This document shows positions 38,401 through 49,100 of a DNA stretch of 64,000 bases, in pieces. Location: assembly GCA_019217005.1 (NCBI GenBank), contig JAHBNG010000026.1, forward strand, positions 1 through 64,000, in the 5' to 3' direction. Each line of letters begins with the position of its first letter. Position 1 is the stretch's first letter. The position numbers and the translations under genes are program-made. The notes under the pieces were generated by a model. The model was not told the origin of the DNA. It was given only the letters and a program-made list of their open reading frames with translations, and searched no databases. Origin of the DNA: Chloroflexi bacterium TSY. GTDB taxonomy: Bacteria; Chloroflexota; Anaerolineae; Caldilineales; Caldilineaceae.

Positions 38401-41400
38401 AGATCAAACTTGGCAAAGGGATTGTCGACAGGTTGCCTGATGGCTGTCAAACCGGGTAGCGTAAATCCATCCACAACAGCATTCTGCAAGTTCAATACCA
38501 CTTGGAAGAGTGGACTATAGCTGAGCGTATGCTCCAAGTCCAGTTTATCGACCAACTGCTCAAAGGGGAGATCTTGATGGGCATAGGCATCCAAGGTTGT
38601 CTGGCATACCTGGGCCAGTAGCTCTGTGAACGATGGATTCTTCTCCAGGTGGGTACGCAACGCTAGCGTGTTGACAAAGAACCCGATCAGCCCCTCGATT
38701 TCGGCACGGTTGCGGTTGGCGATGGGCGAACCGACTACAATGTCCTCTTGGCGGCTGTAACGTGCCAACAACACATTGAAGGCCGCCAAGAGCACCATGA
38801 ATAGGGTGGCATCGTGACGCTGTGCCAGCTGGTTGAGTTTAGCAGTGAGATCAGCGTCCAGTTCAAATACATAGTGCGCACCGCGATAACTTTGTATAGG
38901 CGGCCTGGGGTAGTCGGTCGGTAGTTCCAACAACGCGGGTACGCCTGCAAGTTGCTCCCGCCAGTAGGTGAGTTGCGATTCCAGAATGCTGTTTGTTGGG
39001 CCGTCGCTGAGATAGTTGCGTTGCCAGACAGCAAAGTCAGCATACTGGATGGGCAGGGTGGGTTGGTTACCCTGTGTGTAGGCTCGATAGGCATGGGTCA
39101 GCTCCTGCATTAGCACGCCCTGCGACCAGCCATCGCTAATGATGTGATGCACGTTGAGCACCAACAGGTGGTCATTGTCTTCTATCTGGAACAGTTGCAC
39201 CCGCAGCAGCGGTCCCTCGCTTAGGTTGAAGGGCGTGGTGACCTCCACCTGTGCCCGCTGTTGCGCCTCTTCTTCACTGACAACGGGACGGACGGTCAAA
39301 GCAAATTGAGCCGCCGCAGTAGAGGGGGCATGCACGATCTGAATCGGTTCGCCGTCGCTATAATCTTCGCTACCACCTTCACGAGTCTCCGTACGAAAGA
39401 CTGTGCGTAAGCTCTCATGGCGTACAATCAGAAACTTGAAACTCTGCTCCAGCGCATCCACATCTAGCTGCCCTGTCAGTCGCATCACCATCGAGAGATT
39501 GTAGAAAGCGCTTTCCGGTTCTAGTTGGTCAAGGAACCAGAGCCGCTGTTGGGCAAAGGAGAGCGGGAGTGGGCGTTCATGGCGGGTGCCTCGTGGGTGC
39601 GGCTGGATAGAGGTATCGGCACTTGCTTGTGCCTGGCTGATTGCGTGAGCAAAATTGCCCAACTCTGAGGCCTCAAAGAGCACCTTGAGCGGAATGTCCA
39701 GATTGAGTTCGGCGCGGACCCGTGAGATGATCTGGGTTGCCAACAGCGAGTGACCACCAAGGGCAAAGAAGTTATCGTAGACCCCCACCTGGTCGATCCG
39801 CAGTAGATCACTCCAGATAGCCGCTACTTGCTTTTCCATTTCAGTGCGAGGAGCTACAAACTCGCCTTGGACATTGATAGATTCTGGTGCCGGTAAGGCA
39901 TCGCGGTCCAACTTCCCGTTGGGGGTCAGCGGCATGGCCGGTAGCTGCACAAATGCCGTGGGAACCATGTGATTAGGCAGACGATGGGCCAAGTATTGCT
40001 GCAAGCCCTCCATATCGATGTCAGTGTTGTCCTTGCCTACAATGTAAGCGATCAAGCGACTATTGGTTAATTTATCTTCACGCACAATAACAACTACGTC
40101 ATCTATTGTAGCGTGACTCAGTATGACACTTTCGATTTCACCTAACTCAACGCGCACGCCGTTAATCTTAACCTGATGGTCAATGCGCCCCAAGAAGCTA
40201 ATTCTGCCGTCGGGCAAGTAACAGACTAAATCACCTGTTTTGTAAATAGTCGAATTTGGGAAGAACGGATTCCGGATCCAGCGCTCAGCGGTTAGTTCTG
40301 GGCGACCATAATATCCTCTCCCAAGACTAATCCCCCCGATGTGTAGCTCACCGGGTACGCCAACCGGTACAGGATTGAGATGGCTGTCCAGAATATATAG
40401 TTGGGTATTGGTAAAAGGACGACCGATGCTGACCACGCCTTCACCCTCTTCAGGGTGACAAACTTCGTACATCATAGCGGTTGAGGTTTCTGTCGGTCCA
40501 TAGCCGTTGAATAAGTCCGCTGAAAGACAATCAAAGAATTCATTCTGCAACGTATAGGTTAGTGCTTCACCCGCTGACCACACACGTCGTAGAGAAGTAC
40601 ACTCCCCAACTCTCGGCTCGGCCAGAAAATATTTGAGAACGGAGGGCACAAACTGGATGAAGGTGACGGCATGTTCAATAATCAATTCGGCTAAGTGGTG
40701 GCAATCTTGTCCGCGCTCTGGTTCAGCGAGTACAACGCTGGCACCTGCCAACAAAGGCCAACACAACTCCCAAACTGATACATCAAAACTAAAAGCGGCC
40801 TTTTGTAACACTCTATCACTTGTGTCCAGCTGAAATGTTCTTTGTCGCCAAAGCAAGCTATGACTAATGCCCTGATGGAGTATCATCGCCCCTTTGGGCT
40901 GCCCAGTTGAACCAGAAGTATAGATGACATAGGCTAAATTATCGGGTGTGGCCCGGCTTGTAGGGTTCTGCTGGCTCTTCCCCTCGATGATTTCCTGGAT
41001 TTTGTCCAGACATAGAATATCGAGTTGGTTGTCAAAACGTTCTATGAGATGCGTTTGAGTCAATAACAGTTTGATCTGTGAATCTTGTAGCAGAAACGCG
41101 AGCCTCTCTTCAGGATAAGAGGCTTCTAGCGGTACATATGCCCCACCTGCCTTGAGAATACCCATCACGCCCACCACCATCTCGAATGAACGCTCTACAC
41201 AGATGCCCACCAGAACCTCCGGGCCGACGCCTTGCTCAATTAGATAATGGGCAAGTCTGTTGGCGCGCTCATTTAGTTCTCGATAAGTGAGTTTTTCATC
41301 CCGAAAGATAACCGCGATGGCGTCAGGGGTTCGCTTCGCCTGCTGCTCGAAGAGCTCGTGGATGGTCAGGGGTTCGTCATAGTCAGCTGCTGTATCGTTC

Positions 41401-43016
41401 CATTCATGGACGATTTGATGATACTCGGTGGCAGTGAGCATGGGGAGTTGGAGCACAGGTTGGTCGGGTTGCGCCACAACACCTTTTAGCAGCACGGTAA
41501 AATGACCTGCCATGCGCGCAATAGTAGTCTCATCGAAGAGATCAGTTGCATAGGCAAACATGCCCAACATGCCAGTATCTTCCCCCGTATCGTCCTCCAT
41601 CAGGTTGAGTGTAAGGTCAAACTTGGCAAAGGGAAAGTCGGTAAGCTGCATGGTGGCTGTGAGATTGGGTAGCGCAAACTCACCCATCTCGGCATTTTGG
41701 AGCACCAACATAACTTGGAAGAGTGGGCTGTAGCTGAGGGTGCGCTCCGGGTCCAGTTCATAGACCAACTGCTCAAAGGGCAAGTCCTGATGTTGATACG
41801 CACCCAACGTGGTCTGGCGCACTTGTGCCAACAACTCTGCGAACGATGGATTCTCCTCCAGGCGAGTACGCAGCACCAAGGTGTTGGCAAAGAAGCCAAT
41901 CAACCCTTCAACCTCGGCCCGGGTGCGATTGGCGATGTTGGTCCCAACCACAATGTTCTCTTGGCGACTGTAGCGTGCCAGTAACACATTGAAGGCAGCC
42001 AACAGCACCATGAAGAGGGTGGCATCATGGCGCTGTGCCAGTTGGTGGAGCTTGGCGGCGAGGTCGGCATCCAGTTGAAAGTCAAAGCGCGCCCCCTGAT
42101 GGCTCTGCACAGGTGGGCGGGGTCGGTCGGTGGGTAGCTCCAGCAGTTCAGGTGAATCGGCAAGTTGCTCGCGCCAATAGACTAACTGTGTCTCCAATCG
42201 TTCGCCGCTCAGATGGTCTCGCTGCCAAATAGCGAAGTCAGCATACTGGATAGGTAGGTCGGGCAGGGTTGGAACAACGCCCTCTACGAAGGCTCGATAG
42301 GCATGGGTGAGTTCGTCCACCATCACACCCATGGACCAGCCATCGCTGATGATGTGGTGCGTGTTGATCAGCAGCAGATGGCACCGCTCTGAGCCTACCG
42401 AAGTGTCATCATTTGCGATCTGAAGCAGTTGCACTCGCAGCAGCGGTCCTTCGTATAGATTGAAGGGAGTGAGCGCCTCCATATCTGCCAGTTGTTGTGC
42501 CTCCTCCTGGTTGGCAGCAGATCTAACGGTCAATGTGAACTGTGCTGCCGCTGATGATGGAGCATGAATCACCTGAATCGGTTCGCCGTCCCTGCTATCT
42601 TCGCTGCCATTTTTGCTCGTCATTGTGCCAAAGACCGTGCGCAAACTTTCGTGGCGTGCAATCAAATAGCGGAAACTCTGTTCAAGCGCGTTGACATCCA
42701 GTTGGCCTGTCAGTTTGATAATGGCAGGCATGTTGTAAAAAGTGCTGTCAAGTTCCAGTTGGTCCAGGAACCAGAGCCGCTGTTGGGCAAAGGAGAGCGG
42801 AGGGGGACCATTCATGGGGCGCGGCAAAATGGCAGATTGAGCATCTTCGCCGTTCAAGTAAGCAATCAGCGCTGCTTTGTGTGTACGAATCTGTTGGAGC
42901 AGATCATCCGTTACAGCTTCGGGACTTTCTGCTTGTAATCTCAGTTGATTCCCTTCAGGACGAAGCTGAATGCCAACCTGACTAAGTTGAATTATAAAGC
43001 GGTCAATATTCATCAT
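35484..43016 (-). CDS. nonribosomal peptide synthetase, two modules plus thioesterase: C-A-PCP-C-A(Thr)-PCP-TE
   Basis: The product is 2510 residues. Residues 1-57 are a TubC-type docking domain. Module 1 has a C domain (HHIISDGWS), an A domain (code read as D-V-W-Q-W-A-G-T-A, not assigned) and PCP (GGHSLL). Module 2 has a C domain (HHIISDGWS), an A domain whose residues read D-F-W-N-I-G-M-V-H, the threonine code, and PCP (EIGGHSLL). The thioesterase (about 2255-2510) has GHSFGG with Ser2328, candidate Asp2355 and His2488. There is no epimerisation or methylation domain. Placed last in the operon and ending in TE, it should finish and release the chain. The module-1 A domain is much less like its neighbours than the flanking C and PCP domains are. 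Confidence 0.95.
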   Translation of the reverse strand: MMNIDRFIIQLSQVGIQLRPEGNQLRLQAESPEAVTDDLLQQIRTHKAALIAYLNGEDAQSAILPRPMNGPPPLSFAQQRLWFLDQLELDSTFYNMPAIIKLTGQLDVNALEQSFRYLIARHESLRTVFGTMTSKNGSEDSRDGEPIQVIHAPSSAAAQFTLTVRSAANQEEAQQLADMEALTPFNLYEGPLLRVQLLQIANDDTSVGSERCHLLLINTHHIISDGWSMGVMVDELTHAYRAFVEGVVPTLPDLPIQYADFAIWQRDHLSGERLETQLVYWREQLADSPELLELPTDRPRPPVQSHQGARFDFQLDADLAAKLHQLAQRHDATLFMVLLAAFNVLLARYSRQENIVVGTNIANRTRAEVEGLIGFFANTLVLRTRLEENPSFAELLAQVRQTTLGAYQHQDLPFEQLVYELDPERTLSYSPLFQVMLVLQNAEMGEFALPNLTATMQLTDFPFAKFDLTLNLMEDDTGEDTGMLGMFAYATDLFDETTIARMAGHFTVLLKGVVAQPDQPVLQLPMLTATEYHQIVHEWNDTAADYDEPLTIHELFEQQAKRTPDAIAVIFRDEKLTYRELNERANRLAHYLIEQGVGPEVLVGICVERSFEMVVGVMGILKAGGAYVPLEASYPEERLAFLLQDSQIKLLLTQTHLIERFDNQLDILCLDKIQEIIEGKSQQNPTSRATPDNLAYVIYTSGSTGQPKGAMILHQGISHSLLWRQRTFQLDTSDRVLQKAAFSFDVSVWELCWPLLAGASVVLAEPERGQDCHHLAELIIEHAVTFIQFVPSVLKYFLAEPRVGECTSLRRVWSAGEALTYTLQNEFFDCLSADLFNGYGPTETSTAMMYEVCHPEEGEGVVSIGRPFTNTQLYILDSHLNPVPVGVPGELHIGGISLGRGYYGRPELTAERWIRNPFFPNSTIYKTGDLVCYLPDGRISFLGRIDHQVKINGVRVELGEIESVILSHATIDDVVVIVREDKLTNSRLIAYIVGKDNTDIDMEGLQQYLAHRLPNHMVPTAFVQLPAMPLTPNGKLDRDALPAPESINVQGEFVAPRTEMEKQVAAIWSDLLRIDQVGVYDNFFALGGHSLLATQIISRVRAELNLDIPLKVLFEASELGNFAHAISQAQASADTSIQPHPRGTRHERPLPLSFAQQRLWFLDQLEPESAFYNLSMVMRLTGQLDVDALEQSFKFLIVRHESLRTVFRTETREGGSEDYSDGEPIQIVHAPSTAAAQFALTVRPVVSEEEAQQRAQVEVTTPFNLSEGPLLRVQLFQIEDNDHLLVLNVHHIISDGWSQGVLMQELTHAYRAYTQGNQPTLPIQYADFAVWQRNYLSDGPTNSILESQLTYWREQLAGVPALLELPTDYPRPPIQSYRGAHYVFELDADLTAKLNQLAQRHDATLFMVLLAAFNVLLARYSRQEDIVVGSPIANRNRAEIEGLIGFFVNTLALRTHLEKNPSFTELLAQVCQTTLDAYAHQDLPFEQLVDKLDLEHTLSYSPLFQVVLNLQNAVVDGFTLPGLTAIRQPVDNPFAKFDLTLHLTEIDDGLFGVFEYATDLFDEATIVRMASHFTVLLEGIVSQPDHAVFQLPMLTAAERHQIVHKWNDTAQEIGRDFGAPQTIHTLFEQQVACTPDAVALLFDKATSSDLTPSPYQPITLSYAELNARANQLAHHLIELGVQADTLVAVAMERSVEMVVSLLAVLKAGGAYVPIDPTYPADRIAFILQDCGTELLLTEAHLIDDLQAYDGQSILVSNDRLDTYPQTNPSTTTTPNHLAYVIYTSGSTGQPKGTLIPHQNVWRLFAATDAWFRFKETDVWTLFHSYAFDFSVWELWGALFYGGRLVIVPYHVSRDPQAFYQLLCHQGVTVLNQTPSAFRQLISVVEQSEQIDNLRYVIFGGEALDFESLRPWFALRSDTQPQLVNMYGITETTVHVTYQPIQAADLDLYHGSSRIGQAIPDLRLYILDTHGQPAPIGVGGELHVGGAGLARGYLNRPELTTERFIDHSQFGRLYKTGDLCRWFPDGNIEYIRRTDFQVKIRGFRIELGEIENALLAQEGVREAVVLAREDELDDKRLVAYIVADKVTEWQGDKGNNDNIPSPSHPFTLSELRRNLETRLPDYMIPSAFVMLDAVPLTPNGKLDRRALPVPTIARDTSHIDRPRTLLEQQIVNVWEQTLGIYPIGIHDNFFEIGGHSLLAVQLMARLQPILNQQLPLRTLFTHPTVAMMAASVKETLALTTSVVTLQPRGTQPPFYCLPGAGGGVLYLHPLAQAMGNQQPFYALESVGLDGKTEPFTAVQAAAAYHVEQIQQHHTTQGQFDPSYCLAGHSFGGFVVYEMAQQLYLAGGHVGSLIILDSPAPTGKAQPMEEVEIILTFERLFLEELGLDPTLTQEQLIPLATEERLLLFQKSLEDAGYLPPNSSLEQIRGIINVAAADSQATGYLPSDFIALPIHLFVATDAERSEEATQTMIDGWAKYGDVTVHEVPGTHTTMMYTPHVNMLSEKIKACLAG

Positions 43017-43039
43017 TCATTATACTTTCTTTGCTCTGT

Positions 43040-43094
43040 ATGAAAACCGTCGTTTGGTCTCTCTGGTAGAGCTTTCGAAAACTACGGTTTTCAT
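43040..43094 (-). repeat. inverted repeat in the longest gap of the PKS/NRPS operon
   Basis: ATGAAAACCGT (43040-43050) and ACGGTTTTCAT (43084-43094) form an 11-bp stem with a 33-base loop. It lies in the 126-base gap between two NRPS genes, while the other gaps are 32, -1 and 18 bases. It might tune expression of the last gene; no T-run follows on the transcribed strand. Confidence 0.5.
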
Positions 43095-43142
43095 CACAAC
43101 CGCAGTATAGCACCTTAAATCAGTACCTTGTATCAGCATCTC

Positions 43143-46100
43143 TTATATCAGGATCTCATGGACAAAACGTTTGTCAGACGCAGATGCCTGGGTTCGTGCT
43201 GCAATAATGATCGCCAATTCCTCTAAGGTTTTCGCTTCAAAAACTGATGCCAGCGGGAGCTCAATACGAAAGTTTCCGCGTATCTGTGAGACGACGCGAG
43301 TTGCCAAGAGCGAGTGACCTCCCAGTGCAAAAAAGTTGTCATAGACCCCGACTTGATCGGCATGCAACACCTCTTGCCAGATAGCCGCCAGTTGTTCTTC
43401 TATGTCGCTACGGGGTGCAACAAACTCGGCTTGGGTATCGACATACCCCGGCGCGGGCAGCGCACGACGGTCGAGTTTGCCATTTGGCGTCAGCGGCATG
43501 GCCTCCAGCATCACAAAGGTTGAGGGAATCATATAGTCAGGGAGACGTGGAGCAAGATATTGTTGCATTGCCTCGATCTTGACATCGCCCACCACATAGG
43601 CGACGAGCCGCTTGTCGCCGGCATCGTCCTCACGTGCTAAGACCACCGCCTCGCGCACGCCATCTTGTGCCAACAATGCCTGCTCGATTTCTCCTAACTC
43701 AATGCGAAAGCCGCGTATCTTCACTTGGAAATCCGTGCGGCCCAGATACTCAATTATCGGTATGCCATCCGGGGTGAGGAGCCAGCGGCACAAGTCACCT
43801 GTTTTGTAGAATCGCCCCGTGCCTTGTCCAAACGGATCATCCATAAAGGCTTGCGCAGTTCGTTCCGGATCGTTGAGGTAGCCACGCCCCACACCGATAC
43901 CGCCCACATAGAGTTCGCCGGGTACGCCGACGGGGACAGGCTGCAGATAGTTGTCTAGGATATAGAGCTGCATGTTGGCAACGGTGCGACCAATCGGTAC
44001 AGTCGCGGCGTCGGGTGGCAGCGGCCCGTGAATCGCGTGATGGGTGACGTCGTCCGAACACTCTGTTGGTCCATAGGCATTCATCAGCGGGATATCCGGG
44101 TAATAGGCAAACCACTCGTTGCACAACTGGGGTGGTAGGGCTTCCCCCGTTAAGAGAAGCCAACGCAGTGCGGCGAAATGGGGGCGTCTGGCCTCGCTCG
44201 TTGCGTCTACCGGTGGTTTTGGTATCGCTAATTCATCCAACATATAGCGAAAGAGCGAAGGAACCACTTCCAAAATCGTGATCTGCTCGGCTTCGGTTCG
44301 CGCCAGAAGTCGTGCGGGATTGCGTACGGTTTCATCATCAAATATGTGGACTGCACCACCGACTAATAGTCCTGCCAAAAATTGCCAGATCGAGATGTCA
44401 AAACTTTGTGGCGCTGTCTCGGCGATTTTGTCATCGGCGGTTAAATTGAGGTCAAGCACCTTGGTATATAGATGATTGACCATGCCCCGATGTTCGACCA
44501 TTGCCCCCTTTGGCAATCCGGTAGAACCAGAGGTATAGATGACATAGCCCAAACTCTGTGGGGTCGTGCAATGGGGCAGGTTTTGCGTTGACTGTTGAGA
44601 AATCAGCGTTTGATCTGTATCAAGCGCAATGATTTTGATGGCTTGCTCGGCGACTGGGCTGGAGATCCGTTCAGCATATTGACGCTTGGTCAACACAGCT
44701 TGTGCTGCCGCCTGGGTAAGCATATAGGTAACACGGTCCTGCGGCAGGGCTGGATCCAATGGCACATAAACGCCTCCTGCTTTGAATATCGCTAGCAAGC
44801 TAATCACTGTCTCTGGGCAGCGCTCCATACAGACGCCGACAACTGGCTCTGAACTCCCAGGGCCTCCAACAGCCTGTGTGCGAAGATAGTGGGCAAGCTG
44901 GTTGGCATGGCGATTGAGTTCGGCATAGGTGAATTGCTCATCCCCAAACACAAGTGCCACCGCATTGGGTGTGTCCACCACCTGTTGCTCAAAGAGTGCA
45001 TGAAAGGTCTGTGGCTCGCCAAAATCTACCGCTGTGTCATTCCAGTCATGGACAATCTGGTCGTATTCAGCAGCGGTAAGTATAGGCAGTTGCAGCACAG
45101 GTTGTTCTGATTCCAGAGATTGTACGGCGACGATGCCCTCCATCAGAGCGACAAAATGATTTGCCATACGCGCAATTGTCTCTTCTGTAAAGAGGGCGGT
45201 ACTGTACTCAAATATGCCTTGCAAATCAGACTCCCCCTCGGTCAGATAGAGAGAAAGGTCGTATCGGGCAAAGGGGAAGTCGATTGGTTGCATCGTGGCC
45301 GTAAGATTGGGCAGAATGAATTCCCCCTCGTCGGCGTTTTGCAGCACCATCATCACCTGGAAAAGTGGACTATAACTCAGGGTGCGCTCCAAACTTAATT
45401 GATCCACAAGCTGCTCAAAGGGTACATCTTGGTGGTCATAGGCTGCTAACGTGTTTTGCCGTACCTGCGCCAGCAGCTCTGTAAAGGATGGGTTTCCCTC
45501 CAGTTGGGTACGCAACACCAGCGTGTTGAGAAAAAAGCCGATCAGCTCTTCGATTTCAGCACGATTGCGGTTAGCAATCAGTGTCCCAACCGCGATGTCG
45601 GTCTGTCGGCTGTAGCGAGCCAACAACACACTGAATGCCGTCAAAAGCACCATGAAGAGCGTCGCATTGTGATGCTGTGCCAGTTGATTTAGCTTGGTGG
45701 TAATGTCAGCGCTTAGTTCAAACGTATAGTGGGCACCTTGATAACTTTGTACAGGTGGTCTAGGGTAGTCAGTTGGCAGTTCCAACAATGCGGGTGTGCC
45801 TGTTAGCTGTTCCTGCCAATAAGAAAGTTGTGCGTCCAGCCCTCCACTACGGAGATGGTTCCGCTGCCAAACAGCAAAGTCGGCATACTGGATGGGTAAG
45901 TCTGGTAAGGTAGGTTGTTCGCCCTGAGTGTAGGCTCGATAGGCGTGGTTTAGTTCCTCCACAAGAACACCGAGGGACCAGCCATCGCTGACGATGTGGT
46001 GCATGGTGACCACAAGCAGATGGCTCTGCTCTAAGCCTGCCGAAGAGTCCTCCTCTGCAATTTGGAGAAGCTGTACCCACAGCAGCGGTCCTTCACTGAG

Positions 46101-49100
46101 ATTGAAGGGCGTGGTCACCTCCGCTTGCGCCAATTGATGCGCCTCCTCTTCGCTAGCAACAAGTCTGACGGTCAGCCTAAATTGAGCCGCCGCCGCAGAA
46201 GGGGCTTGGATGATCTGAATCGGTTCGCCATCCCGATTATCTTTGCTGCCACCTTCACTACTATCTTCACAAGTCATTGTGCGAAAAACTGTCCGCAGGC
46301 TCTCATGCCGCGCAATCAGAAATTTGAAACTCTTTTCCAGCGCGTCTACATGCAGTTGGCCGGTCAACTGCATGACCGTGGGCATGTTGAAAAAGGCACT
46401 CTCCGGCTCCAGTTGATCGAGGAACCAGAGCCGTTGTTGGGCAAAGGAGAGCGGCAGTGGTTGGTCGCGCGACACGCTCGCAATGGTTGCGTCTGTGCTT
46501 GTTTGTGCCTGCTGAATGAGGTTGGCAAAATCGCCCAACTGCGAGGCTTCAAAGAGCGACTTGAGCGGGACGTCAAGATTGAGTTGGCTGCGCGCCCGTG
46601 AAATGACTAGGGTTGCCAACAGCGAGTGGCCACCCAACGCAAAGAAGTTATCATGGACTCCTACTTGGTCAATGTGTAAGACCTCTTCCCAGATAGATGC
46701 CACCTGTTTTTCCATCTCTGTGCGTGGTGCGACAAACTCGCCCTGTGCGTCGGTATAGTCCGGAGCCGGCAGGGCTTTACGGTCTAGCTTTCCGTTAGGT
46801 GTGAGTGGCATCTCATCCAAGAAGACGAGGGCGGATGGGACCATATGGTCGGGTAGCGTCTTCCGCAGATCCTCGCGAAGTGTTGAAGCGTTGAAGTGTT
46901 GAAGTGTTGAAGAATCTGCAGTGTCATCTTCAACTTTTCCACTTTCCCACTCTGCTACAATATAGGCCACCAGCCGCTTGTCCTCCAGCTCATCTGCTCG
47001 TGCCAGCACCACCGCCTCACGCACGCCTTCCTGGACCAGCAACGCACTCTCAATTTCACCCAGCTCAATGCGGAAGCCGCGGATCTTGACTTGGAAGTCG
47101 GTGCGGCCGATGTACTCAATGTTACCGTCCGGCAACCATCGACACAGGTCGCCTGTCTTGTATAGCCGTCCAAATTCGGGGTGATCGATGAAGCGTTCGG
47201 CGGTCAGTTCAGGACGGTTCAAATAGCCCCGGGCGAGTTGAATCCCACCAATGTGTAGCTCACCAGAGACACCTGTGGGTACCAGATGATTTTCGCGATC
47301 TAAAATATATAGGGTCGTGTTGGCAATTGGCCTGCCAATGGGAACTGTTTGTGCTGTGGCAACGTAGGCCCAGTGCGAAACGTCTATGGCGGCTTCGGTC
47401 GGTCCGTAGAGATTGTGTAGCGCCGCGGCAGGCAACCGTTGGTCCGTCTCCTGCGCCAAATCCAGGGGGAGTGCTTCACCGCTGGTAATAATCGTTCTCA
47501 GACTTGTGCAATTGTCTACGGTCGGATCTGCTATAAATTGACGCAACATGGACGGTACAAAATGGAGTAACGTGATGTGTTGGTCCTGGATCAGTTCGCA
47601 GAGATAGGAGGGGTCTTTATGGCCTTCAGGCTTTGCAACGACCAAACAAGCACCGCTCAGGAGGGGCCAGAAAAATTCCCAGACTGATACATCGAAACTA
47701 AAGGGAGTTTTTTGCAGTACACGGTCATTGGTGGTTAATTGAAACTGCTGTTGGGTCCAGCGCAAGCGGTTAAAGAGGCCATCATGTTGATTGGCAACGC
47801 CTTTTGGCTGCCCCGTTGATCCAGAGGTATAAATCACATAGGCAAGGTCTGCGGGTGATGTTTTGGATTCGGGGTTCTGGCTGGGTTGAGCAGTCAGTTG
47901 CTCGGCCATCGTATCCACTGCGATGATAGATGTTTTCTGACTTGCTACATCCAGCGCTGTGTCATGTACTAGATCGAGATGGGATTGGGTGAGCAGAATC
48001 GGCGTCGCACTATCCGCGAGCATATAGCGAATGCGCGCTGCTGGATAAGTGGGGTCAATCGGCACATAGGCACCTCCTGCCTTGAGGATCGCCAGCAGAC
48101 TCACGACCATCTCAATCGACCGCTCCATGGCTACTGCGACCAACGTATCGGTTTGCACACTAAGTTCAATTAAATGATGGGCGAGTTGATTGGCGCGGGT
48201 GTTCAACGCTGCATAAGTCAAGCGATTTTCGATTTCGGATTGAGGATTTACGACGGTTTCCTCATGTGCAGCAATAGCATTCGTAAATCGTAATTCGTCC
48301 GAATCGTAAATCAGCGCAATGGCATCAGGCGTTTGTTCTACTTGTTGTTCAAACAGAGCATGGATAGTCTGTGGTTCGCCAAAGTCAACGGTTGTGTCAT
48401 TCCATTCATGCACAATCTGCTGGTACTCAGCAGCAGTGAGCAAGGGCAGTTGGAAGACGGGGTGATCGGGCCGAGATACAATGCCGTCCAGCAAGACCGC
48501 GAAGTGGTTTGCCATGAGCGCAACGGTGGCAGCATCAAAGAGGTCTGCATTGTATTCAAATTCTCCTATCAGTTCTCCTTGATCCTCATAGACCAGCAAA
48601 TAGAGGTCTAATTTGCTGGTGCGATTTTCTAAAGTCAGAGGCGTGGCCACGAGTCCAGCAAAGGCACGAGAAAAGAACTTCGCATCAAGCCCGGGTTGGT
48701 TGTGCAGATTGAAGCTGACCTGATAGATCGGATGGTAGCTCAGGGTGCGCTCTGGCTGGAGTGCTTGCACCAGGGTTCGGAAGGGGAGTTCCTGATGGTC
48801 ATAGCTGGCTTGAATCTGCTCACGCATCTGTTGCAGGAGTTGGTGAAACGTACCGTTGGTTGGCAGTCGAGTACGGATCGCCAAGGTATTCACAAAATGG
48901 CCGATCAACCGTTCCAGCTCAGGGAAGGGGCGGTTGGCCTGCACCGACCCAATCACAATGTCTTCTTGACTTGTATAGCGTGCAAGCAGTACGTTAAAGG
49001 CACTTAATAGGGTCATGTAGAGGGTAACGCCTGCTTCTCGGCTCAAAGTCTTTAGTTTTTGCGTCAGTTCAAATCCCAGTTGAACACGCTCGACACCGCC

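Noticed and set aside
35484..43016. A known product identity such as a siphonazole- or epothilone-type compound
   Set aside because: Siphonazole-type lines would need oxazole modules and epothilone lacks the Ser/X/Y/Thr tail; the domain order matches neither, so no name is assigned.
42564..46601. Plus-strand open frames of 100-180 residues opposite the NRPS genes
   Set aside because: They lie antisense to strongly supported C and A domains, recur at equivalent positions in each module, and show no family signature; they are shadows of repetitive coding sequence.
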